From Procambarus clarkii (lineage: Eukaryota; Arthropoda; Malacostraca; Decapoda; Cambaridae): a DNA stretch of 64,000 bases. The notes under the pieces were generated by a model. The model searched no databases and was not told the DNA's origin. It saw only the letters and a list, made by a program, of their open reading frames with translations. Every line of letters begins with the position of its first letter. The stretch's first letter is position 1. Of this stretch, positions 10,400 through 19,632 are shown one piece after another. Location: contig NC_091188.1 in the NCBI RefSeq assembly GCF_040958095.1, positions 6,330,716-6,394,715 of the forward strand. Direction: 5' to 3'. The position numbers and the translations under genes are program-made.

Positions 10400-11308
10400 A
10401 TTGGAAAATTAGGGGAATCAGATGCTGAGGTAACGAAAAATTACCCAGATGTAGGAAACAGAGAGTTAGTATAAATGGGGTTGAGTCAGAGTGGGAAAAT
10501 TACAAGACCCCTCCCCCATCTGTCCTACTAGTCAGACTCCCTCCCAGCCACGGCCCAGCACCCACTCCTCAATAATTCACACTAGTCGATAAACGTTCCT
10601 GATTAAACCAACTAGAGCAATTTTCTGGTTTGGTATTAGAGAGAGACTACAGAAGGCGAACAGGGTGGGAGGAGTGTGTGAAGTATTTTGTGGAGGAGAA
10701 ACTGTCAGAGTCAAGTAGTGTGTGAGAGAGGAATTCAAGAGTGTCAGTATCTTGGAGTATGTGGGTGAGAAGGTTGTCAGTATATGGTAGAGTGTGTGGG
10801 TGAGAGGAGTGTGAGAGTGGGGTTTCAAAGTAGAGTAAATGGAGGATAATGTGTTGGTGTTATTTCTTAGCCACATGAGAAGATATCACAGAACAGGACA
10901 AGACAGAACACGAAACAATGGGTATAAATTGGATAAGTTTAGATTTAGGAAAGACTTGGGTAAATACTGGTTCAGTAACAGGGTTGTTGATTTGTGGAAC
11001 CAATTGCCGCGTAACGTGGTGGAGATGGGGGTCCCTCGTTTATTTCAAGCGCGGGTTGGACATGTATATGAGTGGGATTGGGTGGTTATAGACAGGAGCT
11101 GCCTCGTATGGGCCAATAGGCCTTCTGCAGTTACCTTTGTTCTTATGTTCTTATGTTATGTTCTTAAATATTGTAAGTGGAGTGCCTCAAGGCTCTGTCT
11201 TGGGACCTCTGTTGTTTCTAATATATATAAATGATTCAGATTCAGGTTTAAGTAGCAACATTTGCAAATTTGCCGATGAAACAAAAATCGGTAGGGAAAT
11301 TAACACGG
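10400..11308 (+). mobile_element. CR1-like LINE RT fragment split by an insertion
   Basis: 10,400-10,500 matches 4,390-4,490 of unit 1. The matching continuation (ATTGTAAGTGGAGTGCCTC, encoding [10 protein letters not shown] and then [13 protein letters not shown]) resumes at 11,168. The catalytic box has changed from FADD to FADE, so this copy is dead. Confidence 0.75.
10501..11164. mobile_element. Insertion into the unit 2 LINE, with a CR1 3' end
   Basis: Absent from unit 1. 10,501-10,880 is purine-rich and unrecognised, with many GAG/GTG words. 10,885-11,160 is a plus-strand CR1 3' end ([20 protein letters not shown] to the TTCTTATG octamer tail). The 3'-anchored structure suggests a LINE insertion that carried or captured unrelated DNA. 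Confidence 0.55.
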
Positions 11309-11412
11309 AAGAACATAAGAACAAAGGTAACTACAGAAGGACTATTGGCCTATACGAGGCAGCTACTATCTATAACCACCCAATCCCACTCATAAACATG
11401 TCCAACCCAACC

Positions 11413-11459
11413 CGTGGTGGTGGGGTCCCTCGAAACAATCGAGGGACCCCACCACCACG
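11413..11459. repeat. Perfect 21-bp hairpin (template-switch scar) in LINE
   Basis: Two perfectly complementary 21-bp arms (beginning CGTGGTGGTGGGG) enclose a 5-base loop AACAA. Sister LINE copies have only the right arm and carry GCGCTTGAAAC where the left arm lies. The left arm therefore looks like an inverted copy made in place. Confidence 0.85.
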
Positions 11460-11551
11460 TTACACGGTAATTGGTTCCACAAATCAACAACCATGTTACC
11501 GAACCAGTATTTACCCAAGTCTTTCCTAAATCTAAACTTATCCAATTTATG

Positions 11552-11625
11552 TTGACCACTAGAAGTTGAAGGGACGACGACGTTTCGGTTCGTCCTAGAC
11601 CATTCTCAAGTCGATTGTGATGAGG
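11552..11625. repeat. MITE-like repeat fragment
   Basis: Contains GAAGGGACGACGACGTTTCG and GACCATTCTCAAGTCGATTG, in the opposite orientation to the copy at 2,060. It marks the left edge of the insertion in the unit 3 LINE. Confidence 0.65.
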
Positions 11626-11639
11626 AGAGAAGAGAGAGA

Positions 11640-11810
11640 GAAGATTAAGCCACCCAAAAGGTGGCTTGGGCATGAATAGCCCATAAGTGGTGGCCCTTTT
11701 GAGCCATTTCCAGTATCAATAGATGATACTGGAGATCTGTGGAGGTGCGACTGCACCCTGCGTGACGGGAGATGTCTCCCGTGGTGATGAGGAGATAAAG
11801 ATTGATTGAT
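11640..11810 (-). mobile_element. Short SINE-like element with LINE-type 3' tail
   Basis: On the minus strand it starts near 11,810, passes through paired motifs (CAGTATCATCTATTGATACTG is self-complementary), and ends in the two-hairpin tail (GGGCTATTCATGCCC-like, then GCCACCTTTTGGGTGGC, then ATCTT). The same body and tail are seen at 40,230-40,395 on the plus strand. The tail is shared with the RNase H LINE next to it. Confidence 0.6.
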
Positions 11811-12790
11811 AAAGATTAAGCCACCCAAGAGGTGGCACGGGCATGAATAGCCCGTAAGTGGTACAATTTTTTTTCTCTCAGTATTCTGAGGTTGCATTTA
11901 TCCATCAAGCTGTTATCGCGGGGGAGGATACTGCTTCACAGTCTTTGAGGGTGTCCAGCTGCTGGACACCTTTGTTGACCAGGAGAGTGGCTGTGTTGAT
12001 GGCTTCAGGGTGGCCACTGCATGATTCAGGAACTCTTAAAGCTCTTCTAAGGTCATTGGTTGCTTCACATTCCAGAAGATAGTGAAGTAATGGCTTTTCT
12101 GTGACAGTTTGGCAGAAGATGCACTCTCTCTGTCGGGGTTCACCAATCTCCCAGTTGCATCTGTAACCTAGACGTAGTCTATATAGCCTAACTGCTATTT
12201 CCCTGTGGATTCCTTTTGGGATATTTAACCTTTCTAATTTGGTTGCCTGAAGATACCATGTTGCAGATGGCGAACCTTCAGCTATTCTCTGGTGCAGGTA
12301 GGCTTTGTTGAGATGTGAGAGTTTTTTGGTGATGATGTTTTTTATGTTCTCTAGGCTGGGTTGAATTGTTTTATGTATCACTGGATGGCGAGTTGCCAAT
12401 TTAGCAATTTCATCAGCTTTTTCATTTAATGGGATGGGATCCAGTTGAAAGATTCTGCTAGATTAAGGACCTGCCCGAAACGCTGTGCGTACTAGAGGCT
12501 TTACAAGAATGAAAATACTGTACTATCCAATGTATTCTCACAAACCCAATGTACCTTCTTGTATATATATAAATAAATAAATAAAGTTATGTTGAGTTCT
12601 TTGCCTTTAGCGACTGCTCCAAGATACAAAATGGTGGTAGTTATTTCCACATTATCTTTCCACTGTTTTTGTCCTAGTATTTGAAGTGCAGCTTTTGAGT
12701 CTGTGTGTATGATTGCATTTTGAGTGTTTTGTGCAATCACATATGCGAATGCCTGTTGTATGGCAAACAGCTCAGTGATGAGGAGGTAGG
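11811..12790 (-). mobile_element. Non-LTR retrotransposon 3' part with RNase H domain
   Basis: Read on the minus strand: RNase H text (TELFAIQQAFAY, then AIIHTDSKAALQILG, 12,780-12,600), the NEKADEIAKLA end of RNase H near 12,425, and a C-terminal region (12,399-11,905) with LRLGYRCNWEIGE and a zinc-knuckle-like CIFC...HYLLEC. After the stop come a short 3' UTR and the two-hairpin tail GGGCTATTCATGCCCG + GCCACCTCTTGGGTGGC, ending in ATCAATCA repeats at 11,811. RNase H plus a C-terminal zinc knuckle is usual in the I/R1/Ingi-Jockey group, which is a different family from the CR1 copies. A SINE tail interrupts it at 12,440-12,598. The 5' part is missing. Confidence 0.75.
12440..12598 (+). mobile_element. 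SINE 3' end inserted in RNase H LINE
   Basis: Contains GGACCTGCCCGAAACGCT, GCGTACTAGAGGCTTTACAA and a TATAAATAAATAAATAAAG tail. The same body is found complete, with its tRNA-like head, on the minus strand at 27,213-27,512. It breaks the RNase H reading frame between 12,425 and 12,600. Confidence 0.65.
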
Positions 12791-12884
12791 GACAGGCAAT
12801 AAATAGGCAAGAGAGAGCTGAGGAGGAAAGTAAGGTGTAGGGGATAGTAGTAATAATGAGAACTGCAGAAAGCCTCCAATTTAT
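12785..12884. other. Unrecognised junction DNA
   Basis: About 100 bp of purine-rich DNA between the RNase H LINE remnant and the resumption of the CR1 LINE at 12,885. No feature recognised. Confidence 0.4.
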
Positions 12885-13574
12885 ATATCCAATTTATACC
12901 CATTGTTTCGTGTTCTGTCTTGTGTTGATACTTTTAATACCCTATTAATATCCCCTTTGTTATGTCCATTCATCCACTTGTAAACCTCTATTATGTCACC
13001 CCTAACTCTTCGCCTTTCCAGTCAATGCAATTTAAGCTTTGTTAATATTTCTTCATATGAAAGATTTCTAATTTGGGGAATTAATCGTCCTACGCTGGAC
13101 ACATTCAAGTGAATTTGTATCCATTCTATAGTATGGCGAGCAAAATTGAACTGCATAATCTAAATGGGACCTAACCAGAGCAAGATATAGCTGAAGAACC
13201 ACACCAGGTGTCTTGTTACTAACACTTCGATTAATAAATCCCAGTGTCTTATTTGCCTTATTACGAACATTCATGCATTGATCCTTTTGTTTTAAATTCT
13301 TACTTATCATAACTCCCAGATCCCTTTCGCAATCTCAACACCATCTAGCTCGTATCTTGTAACTCATTACCATTCATCATTACCTAGCCTCAGAACTTTA
13401 CATTTATCAGCATTAAACTGCATCTGCCAATCTTTTGATCATTTCAAACCCTTATTTAGATCAACTTGAAGTGATAGTGAGTCTTCTTCCGTGTTAATTT
13501 CCCTACCGATTTTTGTATCATCTGCAAATTTGCAGATGTTGCTACTCAAACTTGAAATTAAATCATTTATATAT

Positions 13575-13850
13575 ATATTAGGGTATTAAAAGTATCAACA
13601 CAAGACAGAAAACGAAACAATGGGTATAAATTGGATAAGTTTAGATTTAGGAAAGACTTGGGTAAATACTGGTTCGGTAACAGGGTTGTTGATTTGTGGA
13701 ACCAATTACCGCGTAACGTGGTGGAGGTGGGGTCCCTGGATTGTTTCAAGCGCGGATTGGACAAGTATGAGTGGGATTGGGTGGTTATAGATAAGAGCTG
13801 CCTCGTATGGGCCAATAGGCCTTCTGCACCCACCTTTGTTCTTATTATAA
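13575..13850 (+). mobile_element. CR1 3' fragment nested in opposite orientation (unit 3)
   Basis: Same nested plus-strand piece as 5,525-5,800, at the same site in the LINE. It encodes [20 protein letters not shown] and WNQLPRNVVEVG in one open frame. Confidence 0.75.
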
Positions 13851-15284
13851 ACAACAGAGGTCCCAGGACAGAGCCTTGAGGCACTCCACTAACAACATTA
13901 TCCCAATCTGACTTAACTCCATTTATACTAACTCTGTTTCCTTTGGAATAGCCATGCCCTAATCTAACTTTATTATAGCACCCCCAATACCATGAGCCTC
14001 TATTTTTTTTAATCAGTCTTTCATGTGGCACTGTATCAAATGCTTTTCTAAAGTCAAGGTACAAAACATAACAATCCTTACCACTATCAACTGCCTCAAC
14101 TATACTGGAATAAAAAGATAGCAAATTTATTAAACATGAACGGCCATTTGTAAAACCATGTTGCGACTCATTTATTAATTTGTTTTTCAAGATGAAGACG
14201 AATTGTATTTGCAATTATCGATTCAAGTAACTTTCCCATAATAGACGTTAGGCTAATTGGCCGATAGTTTGAAGGAAAGTGATCTATCTCCTTTCTTAAA
14301 AATTAGTACCTCATTAGCTACCTTCCATGGCTCTGGCACTCTGCCTAACTATATTAATTTGTTAAATGTGGTAGACAGTGGCTCGGAAAGCTCCTCTTTG
14401 CATTCTTTAAGCACCTTGACAAACACTTCATCCGGCCCTGGGGATTTATTTGGTTTTAGTTTTACTATTTGTTTAATTACATCCTCCCTGGTAACTGCTA
14501 AACTAGTTAACCTGTCCTCATCCCCACCCACATAGACTTGTTCCGCTGAAGGCATATTGTTAAGTTCCTTTTTAGTAAATACAGATATAGTAAATTTGAC
14601 CTGTCTCAGATTTAATGGACCTATCCTTTCCCTAGTCTTAGTTTGATATAACTGAAAAAACCCTTTAGCATTTGTCTTGGCCTGCTATGCGAACTTCTAT
14701 GCGTTTCTTTTTGCTTTCCTTATCTCTTTTATAACATTTCTAACAAGTTGTGCGAATTCCTGTTCTAAACTGACTTCCCCATTTTAAATCCTTTTATTCC
14801 ACGGTCTCTTTTTACCTATAAGGTTCTTCAGGTCCTTTGTTATCCACTTTGGACCATTATTCGATCTATTCAATTTGTATGGTATACTACGTTCCTGTGA
14901 TTTGCTTAGAATATTCTTAAATAAGTTATATTTTGAATCCACATCGAAATCCCCTTTTACGGCACCTATCGCTGGGTTCATGTCCCGCTCCAAGACCGGC
15001 CCACATCCCATGCCCAATACTTTCCCAAAAAATTTCTTAGGCTATTGAAGTCAGCTTTTCGAAAATCTGGCACTTTAACAGAATATTCTACTATAGGTTT
15101 ATTCCATTCTATGCTAAATATCACTTCTTTGTGATCACAGTTCCCTAGCTCTCTCCCTATTTCGATGTCATTAATTTGTGTTTCCCTGCTAGTTAACACT
15201 AAGTGGGAAAATATTATTCCCACCTACCATTGCAGACTTTCCTTTATGCTGTTGATAATCAATTTATCAATTTCTTTCTTTATT

Positions 15285-15790
15285 ATGCCCCCCATACGCA
15301 TCCCGTGGGCGATGGTGTGAAGGATTACACCTAATCGGTTCTGAACCCTCTGGCACTTGTACATTCATTGATGTACAAGTATGTACATCAATCGACTTGA
15401 GAATGGTCCAGGACGGACCGAAACATCGTTGTCCCTTCACCTTCTAGTGTGTGGTCTGGTCAACATACTTTAGCCATGTTATTGTGACTCATCGCCTGTA
15501 CATACTCATACATATATGAGAATATACATACTATGTCCGTATGTTTTATGTATCAAGCTGCTGGTAAATTTGATACACTTATAAAGACACTTATAAAGAA
15601 AAATCAATCACCATTTAATCAACTACACAAATTAATAATCTTTTGTATCACAAATGATTCAACAAGAGACTCGCAAGTCACTATACATCTATGGTGAGTC
15701 ACACCCACAGGGTCTGCGGGTGTCTTGCTCCCACCCAACTGGGCGGCAGATTTACAGTCGTGTACATGCATCCCTACAGTAAGCAAATTT
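15285..15790. repeat. Dispersed repeat (unit 3 copy) with inserted MITE-like piece
   Basis: Counterpart of 1,400-1,930. The minisatellite is mostly lost (one remnant near 15,615), and a MITE-like segment interrupts the block at about 15,375-15,500. Confidence 0.65.
15385..15500. repeat. MITE-like repeat
   Basis: Runs from CAATCGACTTGAGAATGG through GGTCCAGGACGGACCGAAAC to GTGTGGTCTGGTCAACATAC, then the conserved trailer GTTATTGTGACTCATCGCCTG. Units 1 and 2 have none at this site, so it came in after the duplication. Confidence 0.7.
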
Positions 15791-15909
15791 TGGATATTTC
15801 GCTAAGATAGCAATAGGAAGAGTTTTCGATACCCGAAAACACTCAATGGGAAGGGAACACCGATAGGTTTCATCAAATCAGTCACCTATTAAGGAGAACG
15901 CTAGCCTCA

Positions 15910-16015
15910 CAATATTCAATTGATTTGAGAATGGTAGCAAGGCCAGACCGAAACGTCGTCGTCCCTTCAGTTTCTAGTGTGGTCTGGTCAACTCACAATG
16001 AGTTTGTCTTACACT
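15910..16015. repeat. MITE-like repeat fragment
   Basis: Unit 3 counterpart of the repeats at 2,060 and 7,918, with GAATGGTAGCAAGGCCAGAC and ACGTCGTCGTCCCTTCAG. Confidence 0.6.
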
Positions 16016-16563
16016 GAGGCTCGCGTTCTCCTAATAATATAATTGTAATGGTAACCTCATTTTTCAATCCATTCTTCACCATTAGACAATAGAACAAGTA
16101 CGGACTATCGACATCGTTATTTACACAAATAAAAAACATTTTTCTAAATTATAAATTAATTTTATTTTACAGGTGTTCATGTACATTAAAAAATTATTTT
16201 AAGGACAGTACATAGAATTATATACATAGTACATGTACAGTTCCAACCCCAAGAAAAGGGTGGAATTAATTACAACAATGTGTTTAATTACAACAATTCG
16301 GGCAGTGTTTACGGGATAGGCTACACAGTAATATTATATACATCAATGCTGTTAAGAGAAATTAACAACAGATATAATTTATATGAAAATCTAAAATATA
16401 CATTCTAAAACGTAAAATATACATTCTGAAATGAAATAATACAAAACTTAAAATATATATATACATATATAATATAAAAATTCCCCACTCGATCTGATAA
16501 TACTGTATCATAGATCATATATTAAATGTTTCTCCTAGAACGAGAAAAGCATCGGTATGATTT
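16016..16563. other. AT-rich 3' flank of Kunitz gene 3
   Basis: AT-rich spacer that probably contains the 3' UTR of the minus-strand gene. An AATAAA on the minus strand lies near 16,157, about 400 bp past the stop; whether it is used cannot be told. No other feature seen. Confidence 0.4.
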
Positions 16564-17475
16564 CTAGTCATCATCGTCATGATCCAGGGTGAAGAAGGCC
16601 GGCTGACCGACGTAGAGAGACTCAACACTGGAATCTGAGTCATCCAATACCAGACTCTCTATCCTCCTGAACCAGCTGTCTGTTGGCATGCCCGCTGGAA
16701 CCCGCTCGCCTTGCGTTAAAGATTGCTGAGTCAGTAGCGCACGATGTTGGGTTGGTAGCGATTTCTGTAGGAGTTGCAGAAGCGACTGTAAGGTTTGTGG
16801 GGCTGGTTGGATGGTTTGTGGTGCAGGTTGGAGGATTTGTGGCGCAGGTTGAAGGATCTGTGGTGCTGGTTGAAGGATCTGTGGTGCTGGTTGAAGGATC
16901 TGTGGTGCTGGTTGAAGGATCTGTGGGGCTGGTTGGAGGATCTGTGGGGCTGGTTGGAGGATCTGTGGTGCTGGTTGGAGGATCTGTGGGGCTGGTTGGA
17001 GGATCTGTGGCGCTGGTTGAAGGATCTGTGGCGCTGGTTGAAGGATCTGTGGCGCTGGTTGAAGGAATTGTTGCGCTGGCTGTAGGTATGAAGGACGTGG
17101 AGGATCCTGTGGGATCTGCGTCGGCTTTACAGAGTCCTTGATAGCGTCCAACACCTCTTTTTTCGCAAGTGGGTTGAAGCGTCCCAAGACTCTGTCACAC
17201 TCGGCAGTATTGTCCTGCAGACTAGGTAAGACGTTGCAAGTTCTCATGCACTCATCCAGAGTCTCGAATCTGTTCTCGTTGCCCAAACATCCGCCGTACA
17301 CGAAGCAGTCGCAAGCATTTGTCTCCGGGTTGTAGAAGAAGGAGGGAATGTTAGCACGGCAGATTCCCTTAGCTGGAGGAAGGAAACAGATGTTCGACGA
17401 GTCACGTATAATAACTTCCTGGCTGCACACAATCACAGCGGCCAAGTGCAGCATCAAATACTTTAAGTTCGTCAT
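16564..17475 (-). CDS. Secreted Kunitz-domain protein with Pro/Gln heptad repeats, paralogue 3 (complete)
   Basis: A 303-aa predicted secreted protease inhibitor, the only complete member of the three. The start is the ATG at 17,475, and residues 1-19 form a signal peptide (LKYLMLHLAAVIVCSQ). The Kunitz domain spans about residues 28-81: Cys 30, 39, 55, 63, 76 and 80 in BPTI spacing, P1 = Arg40 (GICRA), YGGC at 60-63 and GNENRF at 65-70. Two more cysteines, C57 (ACDCF) and C93 (TAECD), are kept in all paralogues and could form a fourth disulfide. A linker leads to about 13 proline/glutamine heptads (ILQPAPQ) encoded by a 21-bp tandem repeat at 16,800-17,075. The tail has DSWFRRIESLVLDDSDSSVE and ends in an acidic DHDDDD. 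Function beyond protease inhibition is unknown; cuticle, venom-like or immune roles would be guesses. Single-exon structure is assumed because one frame runs from signal peptide to stop. Confidence 0.85.
   Translation of the reverse strand: MTNLKYLMLHLAAVIVCSQEVIIRDSSNICFLPPAKGICRANIPSFFYNPETNACDCFVYGGCLGNENRFETLDECMRTCNVLPSLQDNTAECDRVLGRFNPLAKKEVLDAIKDSVKPTQIPQDPPRPSYLQPAQQFLQPAPQILQPAPQILQPAPQILQPAPQILQPAPQILQPAPQILQPAPQILQPAPQILQPAPQILQPAPQILQPAPQILQPAPQTIQPAPQTLQSLLQLLQKSLPTQHRALLTQQSLTQGERVPAGMPTDSWFRRIESLVLDDSDSSVESLYVGQPAFFTLDHDDDD
16800..17078. repeat. 21-bp coding minisatellite (Pro/Gln heptads)
   Basis: About 13 units of 21 bp (plus-strand core GGTTGAAGGATCTGTGG) inside Kunitz gene 3. 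The homologous arrays are at 8,775-8,970 (about 9 units) and 2,890-2,950 (2 units). Confidence 0.85.
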
Positions 17476-17815
17476 TTTCGTTCTTATCTGAATCAAATAC
17501 AGATATTTAAGGAAGAGGGAGCGGGTGTTTTTTCTCGCACTTTAAATTATTTGAAAAGATTTCGCCGGTTCACTCACAAAAATTCGGGGGCGTAGAATGT
17601 ATAATGCACAATATGTATAACGTAAATTGTAGTGGTTCCTTAGTGTTGCAACAGACCAGTGTTCACCAGACGGCGTTCTGGTCTCTACTGACTGACTGCT
17701 GCCCTTGAGGGCGTATATGTAGTGGCTCGTTGGTGTAGAAACTGGTCAGGTGTTCTCGGGACGACGTTCTGGTCTTTACTGACTGACTGATGCCTGTTGT
17801 TGTTGTTGTTTTAGA
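17476..17815. promoter_or_regulatory. Upstream flank of Kunitz gene 3
   Basis: Same conserved flank as in units 1 and 2, with CTCTACTGACTGACTGCTGCC repeats and a GTT tract at 17,797-17,811. Probable promoter region; no core element is certain. Confidence 0.35.
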
Positions 17816-17968
17816 TTTAGTTACTCAGAGCGAAATGTCCATGTAGCACGGGCTATGGTGACCCCGTAAAACCGATTGCTGCCGTTTGAAGTTTTATATA
17901 TGAGCGCAAGTCTTTACAACGCTCACCATAGCCCGTGCTACATGGACACTTCGTTCTGAGTAGCTAAC
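17816..17968. repeat. Inverted repeat, arms about 44 bp, unique to unit 3
   Basis: 17,818-17,861 (ends GTAGCACGGGCTATGGTGA) is complementary to 17,925-17,968 (starts TCACCATAGCCCGTGCTAC), with a loop of about 62 bp. Units 1 and 2 have only the first arm and continue with other sequence. A local inverted copy made after the duplication is the simplest reading. Confidence 0.8.
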
Positions 17969-17974
17969 CTCCAC

Positions 17975-18400
17975 CTCCACCGCGTAACTTGGTGGAGGTG
18001 GGGTCCCTCGATTGTTTCAGGCGTGGGTTGAGCATGTAAGTTGGATTGGGTGGTTGTAATTAAGTTGGAGCTGCCTTGTGTGGGCCGGTGGGCCTTCTGC
18101 AGTTGCCTTTGTTCTTATGTTCTTAACAAAGGGCGATATTAATACGGTATTAAAAGTATCAACACAAGACAGAACACGAAACAATGGGTATAAATTGGAT
18201 AAGTTTAGATTTAGGAAAGACTTGGGTAAATACTGGTTCGGTAACATGGTTGTTGATTTGTAGAACCAATAACCGCGTAACGTGGTGAAGGTGGGGTCCC
18301 TGGATTGTTTCAAGCGCGGGTTGGACATGTATATGAGTGGGATTGAGTGGTTACAGATAGGAGCTGCCTCGTATGGGCCAATAGGCCTTCTCCCTGAAGC
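17975..18400 (+). mobile_element. CR1-like LINE 3' ends
   Basis: Two plus-strand 3' pieces in series: 17,985-18,126 ending TTTGTTCTTATGTTCTTA, and 18,127-18,395 with KVSTQDRTRNNGYKLDKF and [11 protein letters not shown]. The second is cut off by a TA microsatellite. Confidence 0.7.
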
Positions 18401-18403
<3 letters not shown>

Positions 18404-18483
<80 letters not shown>

Positions 18484-18484
18484 A
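18404..18484. repeat. (TA)n microsatellite
   Basis: About 70 bp of perfect TA, then an imperfect end. It adjoins a LINE 3' piece. Confidence 0.95.
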
Positions 18485-18745
18485 TAGTTTAGCCCTTCCT
18501 TCCCCTTGCTTGTAAGAGACTTTTTATATAGTTTAATAAAATGGCAACACTGTAAAGTTGTCTGACGCCAAAGAGGTTATTAATTGACATTAAATGTTTG
18601 GGGTTCCGCGATCATCTTTCATCCAGAGATCTCGTTAACCCTGGCATATACTAACAAAACAGCAGAGAGACCTCGTTACACCTGATATTTATTGACGTTG
18701 AATAGCCTCTACGTCTATAGCATAGACGTAGTTACAGCCCCACTC
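18485..18745. other. Unrecognised DNA
   Basis: No coding or repeat feature recognised. A short self-complementary word (CTACGTCTATAGCATAGACGTAG, split here by its centre) occurs near 18,710-18,732. Confidence 0.4.
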
Positions 18746-18748
18746 CTA

Positions 18749-19258
18749 AGAACATAAGAACAAAGATAACTGCAGAAGGCCTATTGGCCCATACTAGGCA
18801 GCTCCTATTTATAACCACCCAATCCCACTCATAAACATGTCCAACCCGCGCTTGAAACAATCGAGGGACACCACCTCCACCACGTTACGCTGTAATAGGT
18901 TCTACAAATCAACAACCCTGTTACCGAACCATTATTTATCCAAGTCTTTCCTAAATCTAAACTTATCCAATTTATATCCATTGTTTCGTGTTCTGTCTTG
19001 TGTTGATACTTTTAATACCCTATTAATATCCCCCTTTATTATGTCCATTCATCCACTTGTAAACCTCTATTATGTCACCCCTAACTTTTCGCCTTTCCAA
19101 TGAATGCAATTTAAGCTTTGTTAATCTTTCTTCATATGAAAGATTTCTAATTTGGGGAATTAACTTTGTCATCCTACCCTGGACACGTTCAAGTGAATTT
19201 ATATCCATTTTATAGTACGGCGACCAAAACTGAACTGCATAATCTACATATACCAGCA
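18749..19258 (-). mobile_element. CR1-like LINE 3' end
   Basis: A minus-strand copy whose tail starts at 18,749 (reverse-complemented octamers). On the minus strand it encodes DYAVQFWSPYYKMDINSLE, LSYEERLTKLKLHSLERRK and VRGDIIEVYKWMNGHNKG (19,255-19,023), followed by the DRTRN region. 5'-truncated. Confidence 0.8.
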
Positions 19259-19279
19259 CCCACTCGCTTCCCCCGCCAT

Positions 19280-19345
19280 AAGACCATAAGAACAAAGGCA
19301 ACTGCAGAAGGCCTATTGGCCCATACAAGGCAGCTCCTATTTATA
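19280..19345 (-). mobile_element. CR1 LINE 3' terminal scrap
   Basis: About 65 bp of the LINE 3' end (CATAAGAACAAAGGCAACTG onward), followed by unrelated DNA. Confidence 0.55.
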
Positions 19346-19436
19346 ACCACCATGACGTGTAACCTGGGTCCAGTAGAGTACACCCCGCTCTTACACCATG
19401 ATATACTACCTAATGACCAACAAGAACCTCTTGTTG

Positions 19437-19632
19437 GTTGTAAATACTGGTTCAGTAACAGGGTTGTTGATTTGTGGAACCAATTACCGCGTAACGTGGT
19501 GGAGGTGGGGTCCCTCCATTGTTTCAAGCGCGGGTTGGACAAGTATATGAGTGGGATTGGGTGGTTATAAATAGGAGCTGCCTCATATGGGCCAATAGGC
19601 CTTCTGCAGTTGCCTTTGTTCTTATGTTCTTA
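19437..19632 (+). mobile_element. CR1-like LINE 3' end
   Basis: Plus strand, encodes WNQLPRNVVEVGS and FKRGLDKYMSGIGWL and ends in the tail TTTGTTCTTATGTTCTTA. Facing LINE pieces surround it. Confidence 0.7.

Larger units (their letters stand above)
4631..11310. repeat. Tandem segmental duplication, unit 2
   Basis: Second copy of the LINE + Kunitz block, with the same internal order as unit 1. About 660 bp (10,501-11,164) has been inserted into the plus-strand LINE scrap that is continuous in unit 1. Confidence 0.85.
11311..15215 (-). mobile_element. CR1-like LINE of unit 3, interrupted
   Basis: Minus-strand CR1-like LINE running from the endonuclease end (15,215) to the octamer tail (11,311). 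Recognisable parts are ELGNCDHKEV (15,223-14,978), KPNKSPGPDEVF (14,555-14,349), LDFRKAFDTVPH with [10 protein letters not shown] (14,214-13,567), and MISKNLKQKDQCMNV (13,310-13,068). The 3' part is interrupted at a TCCAATTTAT site: 11,539-11,550 and 12,885-12,895 both carry this word, so it looks like a target-site duplication around the 11,551-12,884 insertion. Confidence 0.8.
11311..18100. repeat. Tandem segmental duplication, unit 3
   Basis: Third copy of the LINE + Kunitz block. Its LINE 3' end is split by about 1.33 kb (11,551-12,884), and its Kunitz gene is the only complete one. It diverges from units 1 and 2 more than those do from each other. Confidence 0.8.

Noticed and set aside
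17476-17496. Longer Kunitz start upstream (MIQIRTK)
   Set aside because: That codon is TTG; the first ATG, seven codons later, directly precedes the signal peptide.
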